From GCA-2699365 sp036160955 (lineage in GTDB: Bacteria; Verrucomicrobiota; Verrucomicrobiia; Opitutales; Coraliomargaritaceae), in the NCBI GenBank assembly GCA_036160955.1, contig JAYYDJ010000049.1, positions 1-34,238 on the forward strand: a DNA stretch of 34,238 nucleotides, given 5' to 3'. The notes beneath the pieces are model-generated. The model had not been told where the DNA came from and ran no database searches. It was given only the letters and a program-made list of their open reading frames with translations. How positions within the stretch are numbered: the stretch's first letter is position 1; every line of letters starts with the position of its first letter. Positions 7,398 through 15,783 of the stretch are shown in pieces. The position numbers and the translations under genes are program-made.

Positions 7398-8987
7398 TCA
7401 GTTTTCACTAGAACAAACATCCGTTTGAATTTTATATTCTACTGAATCTACAAGAGCTTCCCAAGTAGCTTCGATGATATTATCGCTTGCTCCCACTGTG
7501 CCCCATGTTTCACCAGTTTGAGTATCTTTGCTTTCGATCTGCACACGAATAATCGCATCTGCACCATGCTGGCTTTCTAAAATACGCACTTTATAGTCGA
7601 CCAGTTCGACTTGCATAATCTCAGGGAATACTGGAGCAATCGCTTTACGTAATGCTTGGTCTAATGCAGCAACTGGACCCGTTGCTAAAGCTTCCGTACT
7701 GTAGGTTTCTCCATCAATACGCACTCGGACTGTCGCCTCAGAGGATGGCTTTGCGGAGGATTCATTACTAACTACTACACGATAGCTAACTAAATCAAAA
7801 TCAGGCTGCTTGCCTTTTAGAAAGCGACCTAAGAGTAGCTTAAATGATGCATCAGCAGCTTCATACTCATAACCTTTATATTCTAAATTTTTTAATTCAG
7901 CTAAAAACTTTTTAAGCTCTTCGCTACGAGGATCTAGATCGACGCCTATTTCCTTTGCCTTCATCATGATACTACTTCGCCCCGACATATCTGAAACTAA
8001 GACACGAGAATGATTACCGACTAGCTCTGGTGCAATGTGCTCATAACTATGCTTCACCTTGGCTGCAGCATCCGCATGCACACCACCCTTATGAGCAAAG
8101 GCACTGGATCCGACAAAGGGCGCTGTATTGTCGGATGCACGATTTGCCATCTCATCCACAAATAAAGAAAGCTCGCGTAATTTTTCTATGTTTTTACTAC
8201 AATGCAATTTGTACCCCATTTTAAGGGATAAATTTGGCATCAGAGTCGTTAAATTTGCATTTCCATTTCTTTCACCCACACCATTTATTGTGCCCTGAAT
8301 AAGAGTCGCTCCTGCTTCTACTCCGGCTAGTGAAACAGCAACACCTAATCCAGAATCATTATGGCAATGTACTCCAATAGCAGTGTCGGGGAAACGTGCT
8401 TTCACTTCACCTACTATGGTTTGCAACTGTGAAACTAGCATACCACCGTTTGTATCACAAAGAGTTAAATTAGACGCGCCTCCACGCTTAGCCGCTTCCA
8501 AGGTCAGAATTGCATAGCTGGCATTATCACAATAACCATCAAAGAAATGTTCTGCATCATAAATTACCTCACGTCCATTTGAAACTAAAAAGCGTACGGA
8601 ATCTTCAATCATACGGAGATTCTCTTGTTCTGTAGTGCGCAAAATTTCCGTGACGTGTAACAACCAAGTCTTACCAAAAATAGTGACTACAGAGGTCTTA
8701 GCATCCAGTAATAACTTTAGCTGCGTGTCCTCTTCTGCAGCAACCAATGCACGACACGTTGAACCAAAGGCGGTAATTTTTGAATGTTTTAAATCCAGCT
8801 TTTCTGCAGCTTCAAAGAATGCCATATCGCGCGGATTTGAGCCAGGCCATCCACCCTCAATAAAATCAATGCCAAACTGATCGAGTTTCTCCGCCACTCT
8901 TAACTTTGCAGCTACAGTAAAAGAAACGCCCTCACCTTGTGTGCCATCACGTAAAGTAGTATCGTATATTTTAATTTTTGTGCTCAT
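7398..8987 (-). CDS. cimA: (R)-citramalate synthase
   Basis: This 529-residue enzyme condenses pyruvate with acetyl-CoA to citramalate, the entry to isoleucine synthesis that bypasses threonine deaminase. The N-terminal HMGL-like TIM barrel starts IYDTTLRDGTQGEGVSFT, with catalytic Arg13/Asp14, and has the metal-binding motif VHCHNDSGLGVA. The QGTINGVGERNGNANL segment is typical of the isopropylmalate/citramalate synthase family. The C-terminal allosteric LeuA dimer domain (about 385-515) ends the protein. The length, the GGWPGSNPRD motif and the overall pattern match the CimA/LeuA-type-3 group better than LeuA or homocitrate synthase. Isoleucine feedback is expected from the family. TTTCTCCTT stands directly before the ATG, with no Shine-Dalgarno sequence. 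Confidence 0.92.
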   Translation of the reverse strand: MSTKIKIYDTTLRDGTQGEGVSFTVAAKLRVAEKLDQFGIDFIEGGWPGSNPRDMAFFEAAEKLDLKHSKITAFGSTCRALVAAEEDTQLKLLLDAKTSVVTIFGKTWLLHVTEILRTTEQENLRMIEDSVRFLVSNGREVIYDAEHFFDGYCDNASYAILTLEAAKRGGASNLTLCDTNGGMLVSQLQTIVGEVKARFPDTAIGVHCHNDSGLGVAVSLAGVEAGATLIQGTINGVGERNGNANLTTLMPNLSLKMGYKLHCSKNIEKLRELSLFVDEMANRASDNTAPFVGSSAFAHKGGVHADAAAKVKHSYEHIAPELVGNHSRVLVSDMSGRSSIMMKAKEIGVDLDPRSEELKKFLAELKNLEYKGYEYEAADASFKLLLGRFLKGKQPDFDLVSYRVVVSNESSAKPSSEATVRVRIDGETYSTEALATGPVAALDQALRKAIAPVFPEIMQVELVDYKVRILESQHGADAIIRVQIESKDTQTGETWGTVGASDNIIEATWEALVDSVEYKIQTDVCSSEN

Positions 8988-9060
8988 AAGGAGAAACTAA
9001 ATTTTCATAAAGTGTGAAGACAACGCTTTGAAGATGGTGGGGCAAACCAAAAGAGACGGC

Positions 9061-10491
9061 CTAATCTTTATGCAAACGCTTTAAATGACGACCAAACGCA
9101 TGCATCACTGCTAAGTGAACACGAGCTTGAGTGCTTGCGTAAATCCACCACGGCAAGCGAGGTGCGAAACCATGTATAGAAGCAATTAAACATTCACTTT
9201 GTGGGAATAACCTAAATTCCAAACGACCTGGAGGTTCAACAGAACGAGAAAGTAAGCCACCCGTTACATAGAAGGCACATCGACGCTTGTTGTCTACTGT
9301 GTAAGGAGTTGGTGTAAGCTCAAGAAGCTTGTAGCGCTTTAAACCAATAAATGTGATCACTCCTTGCGCAGTTTGTTCCACTCGAATCAGGCCGCGGAAA
9401 GTCTTCGTTAGCCAAGATGCATATTCTTCTGCCACAGCGCGAGCATCTAACTTAGTCACTAGCGCCATTCGCTGTACAGATCGAACAAGGCGCAATTTAC
9501 GAATTTGCTGAGTGTCTGTTGATTGGGTCTCGCTACGCGGATTCGCCTTAGGCATCCCCTTATCGTCAACAGATCGAAGGATCGACTGATCGAAATCAAC
9601 CATAGTTGCTTGTAATTTGTCTAGAAGTGGATTTGGGCGAGCCTTTAAATTATGTCTTAAACTTTCTTGAAGAGGTCCTACTAATGCTGTGGGTACGCCA
9701 CCAAAAAAAGCGACCCAATGCTTGGATATGCGAAAGCAATTCCACGTAAAGTTAACTATATATATAGGTCGATCAAGTACTCGCGCAGTTCGAACAATAA
9801 GTTCTCGATAGCTCATCGGCTCATGACCTCCTAAATCATACACTCCGCCAGCTAATGAACTATCGTTAAAACAATACGCAAAGGCTTCGCATATGTTTTT
9901 TATGTCAATTGATTGGGTCATTGAATTTGCCCACCTTGGAAAAAACATAATGGGCAAGCGTCGCACCAAATTGACCAACATCGAGAAGGAGGATCCACCG
10001 GGGCCACATATTAGACCCGCTCGCAAAACGGTGACCTTGACCGTGCGGCTACGTAAAACTTTCTCCACTTCGCGCCTACTACGTAAATGGGGCGATAACT
10101 CCTCTTCAGTCTCCGGCAAAAGGCCACTCAAATAGATGACATGGCGAAGGCCTGCTGCTTCAGCTGCACGAATAAAGTTATCTGCAAGTAGTAAATCCGT
10201 GTCCTCAAAACTAGCTTGTATTAAGCGGCTAGATGGCGCCATTGAATGCACAAGGTAAATGCCAAAGTCACATCCATGCATCGCTTCAGTCAATTTAGGC
10301 AGTGAATAAAGATCGCATAATCGCCACTCGGTATTAGCCGAGCTAGATTGAGCTTCCACCACGCTGGTGCTACGAGTTAATGCACGAAAGTCATATTCCT
10401 CGCTAAGATAGTCGCGCAGATGCGTGCCAACAAAACCGCTAGCGCCAGCAACCGCGATCCTTGTACGACTATTATGTGACGAATTTGACAT
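9061..10491 (-). CDS. YbjT-like NAD(P)-binding NmrA/SDR protein with C-terminal DUF2867-type domain
   Basis: This 476-residue protein has an N-terminal Rossmann domain with the dinucleotide-binding motif GASGFVG (16-22). It has atypical-SDR features such as IYLSGL, VTVLRAGLICGPGG and VYDLGGHEPMSYREL. From about residue 335 a second domain follows, similar to DUF2867/SRPBCC-type regions (RGLIRVEQ, GGLLSRSV, LEFRLFPQ). Domain order and length match E. coli YbjT, whose function is not established. Weak hydrophobic segments near 245-265 could touch the membrane. It is the first gene of the minus-strand block, with citramalate synthase 73 bases downstream, and is divergent from the EF-G gene across a 317-base spacer. 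Confidence 0.8.
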   Translation of the reverse strand: MSNSSHNSRTRIAVAGASGFVGTHLRDYLSEEYDFRALTRSTSVVEAQSSSANTEWRLCDLYSLPKLTEAMHGCDFGIYLVHSMAPSSRLIQASFEDTDLLLADNFIRAAEAAGLRHVIYLSGLLPETEEELSPHLRSRREVEKVLRSRTVKVTVLRAGLICGPGGSSFSMLVNLVRRLPIMFFPRWANSMTQSIDIKNICEAFAYCFNDSSLAGGVYDLGGHEPMSYRELIVRTARVLDRPIYIVNFTWNCFRISKHWVAFFGGVPTALVGPLQESLRHNLKARPNPLLDKLQATMVDFDQSILRSVDDKGMPKANPRSETQSTDTQQIRKLRLVRSVQRMALVTKLDARAVAEEYASWLTKTFRGLIRVEQTAQGVITFIGLKRYKLLELTPTPYTVDNKRRCAFYVTGGLLSRSVEPPGRLEFRLFPQSECLIASIHGFAPRLPWWIYASTQARVHLAVMHAFGRHLKRLHKD

Positions 10492-10558
10492 CTTAGAAAT
10501 ATGTTAAAGAAAAACTTTCAGCACAAGCGCTGACTGCGCCATTTAAAAGCTAAAAAAT

Positions 10559-10586
10559 GGGATATTCCCTTAATATAAGGGATATT
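10559..10586. repeat. Operator-like repeat: GGGATATT twice, 20 bases apart
   Basis: GGGATATT occurs at 10559-10566 and again at 10579-10586. Between and overlapping them, TCCCTT (10566-10571) and AAGGGA (10577-10582) form an inverted pair with a five-base spacer. The 20-base period is about two helical turns, which suits cooperative protein binding. It is close to the divergent minus-strand start at 10491. No known regulator consensus is recognised. Confidence 0.35.
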
Positions 10587-10659
10587 TTAAGGTTTATGTT
10601 CGTTAATAGCCGATTAATTTAAGAATCTGTTGGTTAAAATATAATTTTAACAGTAGAAT

Positions 10660-10677
10660 CAAAGTTGAAATACTTTG
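10660..10677. repeat. Inverted repeat CAAAGT-N6-ACTTTG upstream of EF-G
   Basis: Six-base arms (10660-10665 and 10672-10677) are exact inverted copies around a six-base spacer, 131 bases before the EF-G start. It could be an operator or a weak RNA hairpin in the leader. Short AT-rich arms also occur by chance. Confidence 0.25.
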
Positions 10678-10808
10678 TTTTACGGTCTTGCAGAATTCGT
10701 ATTGAGCCCTAATCTCCGCCTCTTTTTTGTAAGTTCAGTGACAAAGTAACAAGTCTTCACTCTTCCAATATTCTATACGAAATACAATTTTAATATCTCC
10801 ACATTATA

Positions 10809-12914
10809 ATGAGCGACCTATCTAAATACAGAAACATCGGCATCTTTGCTCACGTTGATGCCGGCAAAACAACCACTACCGAGCGTATACTCAAACTAAC
10901 TGGTAAAATCCATAAGTTAGGTGAAGTGCATGACGGCGCAGCAACTACCGACTTCATGGAGCAAGAGCAAGAGCGTGGTATCACCATTCAGTCCGCAGCC
11001 ACTACTTGTTTCTGGGATGATCATCGTTTTAACATTATTGATACTCCTGGTCACGTTGACTTTACTGTTGAGGTATATCGATCCTTAAAGGTCTTAGATG
11101 GTGGGGTCGGGGTTTTCTGCGGATCTGGTGGCGTCGAGCCACAATCGGAAACGAACTGGCGGTATGCTAATGAGTCCAAAGTGGCGCGATTAATCTACGT
11201 CAACAAACTTGATCGTATCGGTGCTGATTTCTACAAAGTTATCGATCAAGTGAAAAAAGTTTTAGGGGCAACTCCCCTAGTTATGGTACTGCCTATCGGT
11301 ACAGAGAGTGATCTCAAAGGCGTAGTCGATCTTATATCTAGAAAAGCATGGGTTTGGGATGATTCTGGGGACCCAATGAATTACGAAATACAAGAGGTAC
11401 CTGCCGATATGGTAGAAAAAGTTGAAGAGTACCGTTCTGCATTAATAGAAACAGCTATCGAACAAGATGATGCGGCTATGGAAGCCTACTTGGACGGCAC
11501 AGAACCAGACGAAGCAACACTTAAAATGTGTGTTCGTAAGGGCACGATCAATCTAGATTTCTTCCCAACTTACTGTGGATCATCCTTCAAAAACAAGGGT
11601 GTTCAAAATGTACTTAATGGTGTGGTGGACTACTTGCCCAGCCCGACTGAAGTCAACCCACAACCAGAAGTGGATGCTGAAGGAAATGAAACTGGCGAGA
11701 AAGCAATTGTAGATTCTGAACGACCACTACGTGCACTTGCATTCAAAATCATGGATGACAAATACGGCGCTTTAACTTTTACCAGAATTTACTCTGGAAA
11801 ACTAACGAAGGGAATGTCGGTACTGAACTCCTATACTGGAAAAACAGAGCGCGTTGGTCGTATAGTAGAGATGCACGCAGATGACCGCGAAGAAGTCGAT
11901 TCAGCTCAAGCTGGAGATATCGTAGCTCTTCTTGGGATGAAGAATACGCAAACAGGTCACACTCTTTGCGATCCTAATAATCCAGCGACACTTGAACCTA
12001 TGGTTTTCCCAGATCCAGTAATTTCAATCGCTGTAAAGCCGAAGGATAAGGGTCAAGCTGAAAAACTAGGTGTAGCTATCGGTAAAATGGTGGCGGAGGA
12101 TCCCTCTTTCCGAGTGGAGACGGACGAAGACTCTGGCGAGACCATCCTTAAAGGAATGGGTGAATTACACCTCGATATTAAGGTCGATATTTTAAAGCGT
12201 ACCTACGGCGTCGAAGCTGAAATTGGTAAACCGCAAGTTGCTTACCGTGAGACGATCACTATTCCTGTTGAAGACAGTTATACACACAAAAAACAGTCTG
12301 GTGGATCCGGTCAATTCGCTAAAATTGACTATGTCATTGAGCCAATTATGCCCAGCGATGAGAAGGAAACGAAGAATTTTGAATTTGAATCAAAAGTTGT
12401 TGGTGGTAATGTTCCTCGTGAATTCTGGCCAGCGGTAGAAAAAGGTTTTCAATCCTCCATGGAGAAGGGACCACTTGCCGGCTATCCAGCAGTGAGTGTA
12501 AAAGTGACTTTAACAGATGGTGCTTTTCATGCAGTGGATTCTTCTGCTGTAGCCTACGAAATAGCTGCCAAAGCAGCTTATCGCCAAACTATGCCCAAAG
12601 GTAAGCCTGATATTCTTGAACCTATCATGAAGCTAGATGTTTTTTGTGGCGAAGAAAATATGGGAGATGTAATTGGTGACCTCAACCGCCGTAGGGGTAT
12701 GATTAAGTCCCAAGAGCCCAGTAATACTGGCGTACGAATAAAGGCGGATGCACCGCTTTCAGAAATGTTCGGTTATATTGGTTCACTACGGACAATGACG
12801 TCTGGACGTGGTCAGTTCTCAATGGAATTTTCTCACTATGCAGCTTGCCCTAAAAATGTTGCTGAAGACGTAATAAAAGAAGCACAAGAACGTGAAGCAG
12901 CAAAGCGTAAATAG
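10809..12914 (+). CDS. fusA: Translation elongation factor G (stand-alone copy)
   Basis: This 701-residue GTPase translocates tRNA-mRNA on the ribosome and acts with RRF in recycling. The P-loop AHVDAGKT (14-21), switch I ending RGITIQSAA, DTPGH (78-82) and NKLD (132-135) are intact. All five EF-G domains follow, including MGELHLDIKVD and the domain IV loop GSGQFAKIDYVIEP. There are no ribosomal protein, tuf or rpsL genes beside it, so this is not the str-operon copy. The opening SDLSKYRNIGIFAHVDAGKT and the KLTGKIHKLGEVHDGA stretch resemble, from memory, the second EF-G (FusA2 type) of marine gammaproteobacteria. Whether another copy exists in this genome cannot be seen. A strong terminator follows 42 bases downstream. 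Confidence 0.93.
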   Translation: MSDLSKYRNIGIFAHVDAGKTTTTERILKLTGKIHKLGEVHDGAATTDFMEQEQERGITIQSAATTCFWDDHRFNIIDTPGHVDFTVEVYRSLKVLDGGVGVFCGSGGVEPQSETNWRYANESKVARLIYVNKLDRIGADFYKVIDQVKKVLGATPLVMVLPIGTESDLKGVVDLISRKAWVWDDSGDPMNYEIQEVPADMVEKVEEYRSALIETAIEQDDAAMEAYLDGTEPDEATLKMCVRKGTINLDFFPTYCGSSFKNKGVQNVLNGVVDYLPSPTEVNPQPEVDAEGNETGEKAIVDSERPLRALAFKIMDDKYGALTFTRIYSGKLTKGMSVLNSYTGKTERVGRIVEMHADDREEVDSAQAGDIVALLGMKNTQTGHTLCDPNNPATLEPMVFPDPVISIAVKPKDKGQAEKLGVAIGKMVAEDPSFRVETDEDSGETILKGMGELHLDIKVDILKRTYGVEAEIGKPQVAYRETITIPVEDSYTHKKQSGGSGQFAKIDYVIEPIMPSDEKETKNFEFESKVVGGNVPREFWPAVEKGFQSSMEKGPLAGYPAVSVKVTLTDGAFHAVDSSAVAYEIAAKAAYRQTMPKGKPDILEPIMKLDVFCGEENMGDVIGDLNRRRGMIKSQEPSNTGVRIKADAPLSEMFGYIGSLRTMTSGRGQFSMEFSHYAACPKNVAEDVIKEAQEREAAKRK

Positions 12915-12956
12915 AGCATTATTTGTACGTCAAATTTTTGACTATAATTTTACTAC

Positions 12957-12987
12957 AAAGCCCCGCTCAAAGAAGCGGGGCTTTTTT
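12957..12987 (+). terminator. Strong intrinsic terminator after EF-G
   Basis: AAAGCCCCGC (12957-12966) pairs perfectly with GCGGGGCTTT (12975-12984) around an eight-base loop, and the T-run continues to 12987. Ten pairs with a GC core and a T-tract make this a classic rho-independent terminator. It shows that the open frame extending left of 13040 is not the true start of the next gene. Confidence 0.93.
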
Positions 12988-13039
12988 GGCTATTAATAAT
13001 CTCGCGCAAGTCCAATTTCAGCGACAGTCAATAGTGAGT

Positions 13040-13891
13040 ATGTTTACGTCCATATTAACCCACCCTGGTGGTGCACATAAAGACGATTTTCTCGCATGCT
13101 GCGTCCTGCTTACTCAAGCAAGCGTGCCCATATATCGTAAAAACCCTAGCGAGGATGACCTTAAAGATCCATCGATTGTTGTTGTCGATGTTGGCCTGCA
13201 ACACGCGTCAGAAATTTATAACTATGATCATCATCAACTTCCCTGTGAACAAGTACCAACTTGTGCACTTTCTTTAGTTTTAAAAGATCTAGGCCTTTAT
13301 GAAGATGCTCGAGATTTCTGCGATTGGCTCGAAACATCCGAATGGTTGGACTGTCGAGGTCCTGCTGATACTGCCAAGTGGTTGGGTACTGATCCTAATG
13401 TGCTAGCAAAACTATACTCACCAATTGATATCACACTATTACGCCGTTTTGCCAGCCAACTAGAACATCATCAAGGAGAACCCATTTGGGAAGTAATGCT
13501 AATGATCGGCCAAGATCTGATAGAACACATAAAAGGCTTAAGGAGTCGAATAGACTTTATATCAGAGCACGCTGAAATCTGGAATTTAAAAACTAAAAAG
13601 GCACTATTTATGCCTCGAACCGATCCACTCCCCATAGAGCCATCCGCAGGACTGGCTCGTTATCTTTCACAAAATAACCTTGATAAGGACGTTATTGCAA
13701 TGATCTACCCCGACAGTCGAGGCACAGGATATGGTATGCGCCGCTTCAATGATGACCAAAGTTTAGACTTCACACAAATTAGTTCACAAGAAGACGTCCA
13801 CTTTACCCACGCGCGAGGCTTCATTGCAAAAACATCGGCTACTACAATAGATCGCTTAGCACATTTACTTCAGCTCGCGTGTAAACAATAA
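13040..13891 (+). CDS. MYG1-like (UPF0160) DHH-motif protein
   Basis: This protein has 283 residues when started at ATG 13040. The frame stays open leftwards, but that part runs through the EF-G terminator, so it is rejected. The N-terminus has the MYG1/UPF0160 pattern: ILTHPGGAHKDDFLA (His and Asp cluster, 7-16), IVVVDVG (46-52) and NYDHHQ with the DHH motif (63-65), all likely metal ligands. The C-terminal part carries GYGMRRF and HARGFIAKTSA, as in the family's second half. MYG1 of eukaryotes is a 3'-5' RNA exonuclease. Bacterial members are mostly uncharacterised, so nuclease or phosphoesterase activity is an inference. It is probably transcribed alone, between a terminator upstream and another downstream. 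Confidence 0.72.
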   Translation: MFTSILTHPGGAHKDDFLACCVLLTQASVPIYRKNPSEDDLKDPSIVVVDVGLQHASEIYNYDHHQLPCEQVPTCALSLVLKDLGLYEDARDFCDWLETSEWLDCRGPADTAKWLGTDPNVLAKLYSPIDITLLRRFASQLEHHQGEPIWEVMLMIGQDLIEHIKGLRSRIDFISEHAEIWNLKTKKALFMPRTDPLPIEPSAGLARYLSQNNLDKDVIAMIYPDSRGTGYGMRRFNDDQSLDFTQISSQEDVHFTHARGFIAKTSATTIDRLAHLLQLACKQ

Positions 13892-13910
13892 CCAATGAAC
13901 AATAGGAAAT

Positions 13911-13940
13911 AAAAAAAGGAGCCCACTAGTGAGCTCCTTT
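13911..13940. terminator. Bidirectional intrinsic terminator between convergent genes
   Basis: AAAGGAGC (13915-13922) pairs with GCTCCTTT (13933-13940) in an eight-base stem with a ten-base loop. Read on the minus strand, seven T residues (13917-13911) follow, a good terminator for the RRM gene. On the plus strand TTT then AAAATTT follows, weaker but probably serving the MYG1-like gene. Confidence 0.85.
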
Positions 13941-13966
13941 AAAATTTAAGAGATGTTTGGCTAGAA

Positions 13967-14365
13967 TTAATATTCACCGCCGCCGTATTCACTACCACCG
14001 CCTCCACGTCTGTCTCCGCGACCTCCGCCGCCACCGCGACGGTCTCCGCCGAAGTTACGACCTCCGCCGCCACCGCGACGATCTCCGCCGAAGTTGCGAC
14101 CGCCACCGCTGCGCTCTTCACGTGGACGCGCTTCGTTAATAACTAAAGGACGACCTAGGAACTCTTCTCCATTGAGTGCTTCAATAGCTGTGTCCATACT
14201 TTCTTTAGTTTCCATCGTTACAAAAGCGAAGCCACGGGGTCGGCCGGACTCACGATCTTTAACGATGAATACATCTTCTACTCCACCATGAGCTTCAAAT
14301 AAGCTCTTAATTTCCTCAAATGAGGCATCAAAGGAGAGATTTCCTACATACATTTTTGAATTCAT
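13967..14365 (-). CDS. Glycine-rich RRM RNA-binding protein
   Basis: This 132-residue protein has one RNA recognition motif (about 4-80). RNP2 reads MYVGNL (5-10) and RNP1 reads RGFAFVTM (44-51), with the aromatic residues expected to stack on RNA bases. The tail (86-132) is Gly/Arg-rich, made of RNFGGDRRGGGGG twice in tandem plus a shortened third copy and GSEYGGGEY. Such small RRM-Gly proteins occur in cyanobacteria and several other phyla and are often cold-induced RNA chaperones, so that role is inferred. It is monocistronic on the minus strand, with a long leader towards 14600 and a terminator directly downstream. Confidence 0.93.
   Translation of the reverse strand: MNSKMYVGNLSFDASFEEIKSLFEAHGGVEDVFIVKDRESGRPRGFAFVTMETKESMDTAIEALNGEEFLGRPLVINEARPREERSGGGRNFGGDRRGGGGGRNFGGDRRGGGGGRGDRRGGGGSEYGGGEY
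14021..14098 (-). repeat. Two 39-base tandem repeats in the RRM gene
   Basis: The repeats encode RNFGGDRRGGGGG (residues 90-102 and 103-115). The two DNA copies differ at only a few bases, which suggests a fairly recent duplication and possible length variation among strains. Confidence 0.8.
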
Positions 14366-14609
14366 TCTATTTCTTTATCTCTATCTATCTATTCCTGCTC
14401 CATTGCCCTGGATGTTCTTAATTGAACTCGATCTATACTAAATATGGAAGTTCAGTATGAACAAATACCCACGCTTTGAAAATTAACAATGATTAGATTA
14501 TTTCTTCTATGACAGTATTATTGAAAAAAGCAAGTGGTGTTTCAGATGTACTATCTCAGCTAAAAATTTCTAAATAACAACCAAAAGTAATATCACTTAG
14601 CTGTAATAA

Positions 14610-14686
<77 letters not shown>

Positions 14687-14775
14687 GCACCTAGGAGGTG
14701 AGGAATAAAGAAATGCAAACATCTTAGCGCAAGAAAAAATTTAAAGTGGATTAATTCTTGCTAACAATTATAATA

Positions 14776-15588
14776 ATGCAAGTTACGCGTATTATAGACC
14801 AGAAAGGTCAGATTCACTTTGCATCAGAATCTGGGAGTTTGCTATATAGGATTGAAGGAGACATATACGATGACTTTGAAGTAACCGATGAGCGCATTAT
14901 CCCAATACGCCGATTAGCACCTATAGTTCCGAGTGCTATTTTTGGAATCGGTCTCAACTATGCGAAGCACGCTGACGAAATGGGACTTGATCGACCGAAC
15001 TTTCCAGTTGTATTTATGAAAAATCCAGCTGCCATCCAACATCCAGATGCGCCAATAATACTTCCCCGCCACATGAATAGCGATAAGGTCGATTACGAAG
15101 CAGAGTTAGCAGTTATTATTGGCCGTCATTGCAAAAATGTAGACAGTAAAGAAGCCCTTAATTACGTATTTGGATATACTTGTGCCAACGATGTTTGTGC
15201 GCGTGACTGGCAACCCTTTCATAAGGGTGGGCAGTGGGTTAAAAGTAAAAGCTTTGATACATTTTGTCCTATTGGACCTGTATTAGTTACAGCAGACGAA
15301 ATTCCTGATCCACAAATTCTTCCAATTCGGGGTATTCTGAATGGTAAAATTATACAGGAATCGTGGACTGGAGATATGATTTTTTCAGTGGCTGAGATTA
15401 TTTCTTTTCTAAGCGGCAGCACGACACTGCTGCCTGGCACAATTATTCTTACTGGAACTCCGCCGGGCATCGGTATGTCGCAGAACCCCCCAAGGTATCT
15501 AAAAGCTAATGAAACATTTGCTGTAGAAATTTCAGGTATTGGTAGTCTGCAAAATCCAGTATATGAAGAAAAATTAATTAACATTTAG
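14776..15588 (+). CDS. Fumarylacetoacetate hydrolase (FAH) family protein
   Basis: This protein has 270 residues from ATG 14776. A TTG 18 bases upstream is in frame but less likely. The FAH core is seen in IFGIGLNYAKHADEMG, PVVFMKNPAA, VDYEAELAVIIG, GYTCANDVCARDWQ, GPVLVTADEI and ILTGTPPGIG. The divalent-metal ligands are Glu108, Glu110 and Asp139. Members hydrolyse or decarboxylate acyl-pyruvate or 2-oxo-acid substrates (acylpyruvase, 5-oxopent-3-ene-tricarboxylate decarboxylase, oxaloacetate tautomerase). The fold does not tell which. There is no catabolic operon around it. It lies between two minus-strand tRNA genes and looks monocistronic. Confidence 0.88.
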   Translation: MQVTRIIDQKGQIHFASESGSLLYRIEGDIYDDFEVTDERIIPIRRLAPIVPSAIFGIGLNYAKHADEMGLDRPNFPVVFMKNPAAIQHPDAPIILPRHMNSDKVDYEAELAVIIGRHCKNVDSKEALNYVFGYTCANDVCARDWQPFHKGGQWVKSKSFDTFCPIGPVLVTADEIPDPQILPIRGILNGKIIQESWTGDMIFSVAEIISFLSGSTTLLPGTIILTGTPPGIGMSQNPPRYLKANETFAVEISGIGSLQNPVYEEKLINI

Positions 15589-15611
15589 TATCTTTTATTC
15601 GATTGAAAAAC

Positions 15612-15644
15612 AAAAAAGCCTCTGGGACTAAATCCACAGAGGCT
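15612..15644 (-). terminator. Intrinsic terminator downstream of tRNA-Gly
   Basis: AGCCTCTG (minus strand, 15644-15637) pairs with CAGAGGCT (15624-15617) around a 12-base loop. A T-run (15617-15612) follows on the minus strand, five bases past the tRNA CCA end. The plus strand has no T-tract, so it mainly serves tRNA-Gly and whatever is transcribed into it. Confidence 0.85.
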
Positions 15645-15648
15645 AAAG

Positions 15649-15725
<77 letters not shown>

Positions 15726-15783
15726 AAATTATAGAATCCGCAAGAATCTCAAGCGAAAGATCCATGTCAACGCGTTTTTATGT

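Larger units (their letters stand above)
10492..10808. other. 317-base divergent intergenic region
   Basis: This AT-rich spacer lies between the YbjT-like gene (minus) and EF-G (plus). No plausible open frame is visible. It holds two repeat structures, at 10559-10586 and 10660-10677. Hexamers resembling sigma-70 sites occur, but none pairs at a convincing spacing. CU-rich stretches (10717-10727 and ATCTCC at 10794-10800) lie towards the EF-G start. Confidence 0.6.

Noticed and set aside
9893..10135. Plus-strand frame opposite the YbjT-like gene
   Set aside because: It lies wholly within a well-supported Rossmann-domain gene and has no features of its own.
12923..13039. N-terminal extension of the MYG1-like frame from a TTG
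   Set aside because: The extension passes through the strong EF-G terminator and has no family similarity. ATG 13040 begins exactly at the conserved N-terminus.
13957..14139. Arg/His-rich frame opposite the RRM gene
   Set aside because: It is an antisense shadow of the Gly/Arg repeats and has no start context or family.
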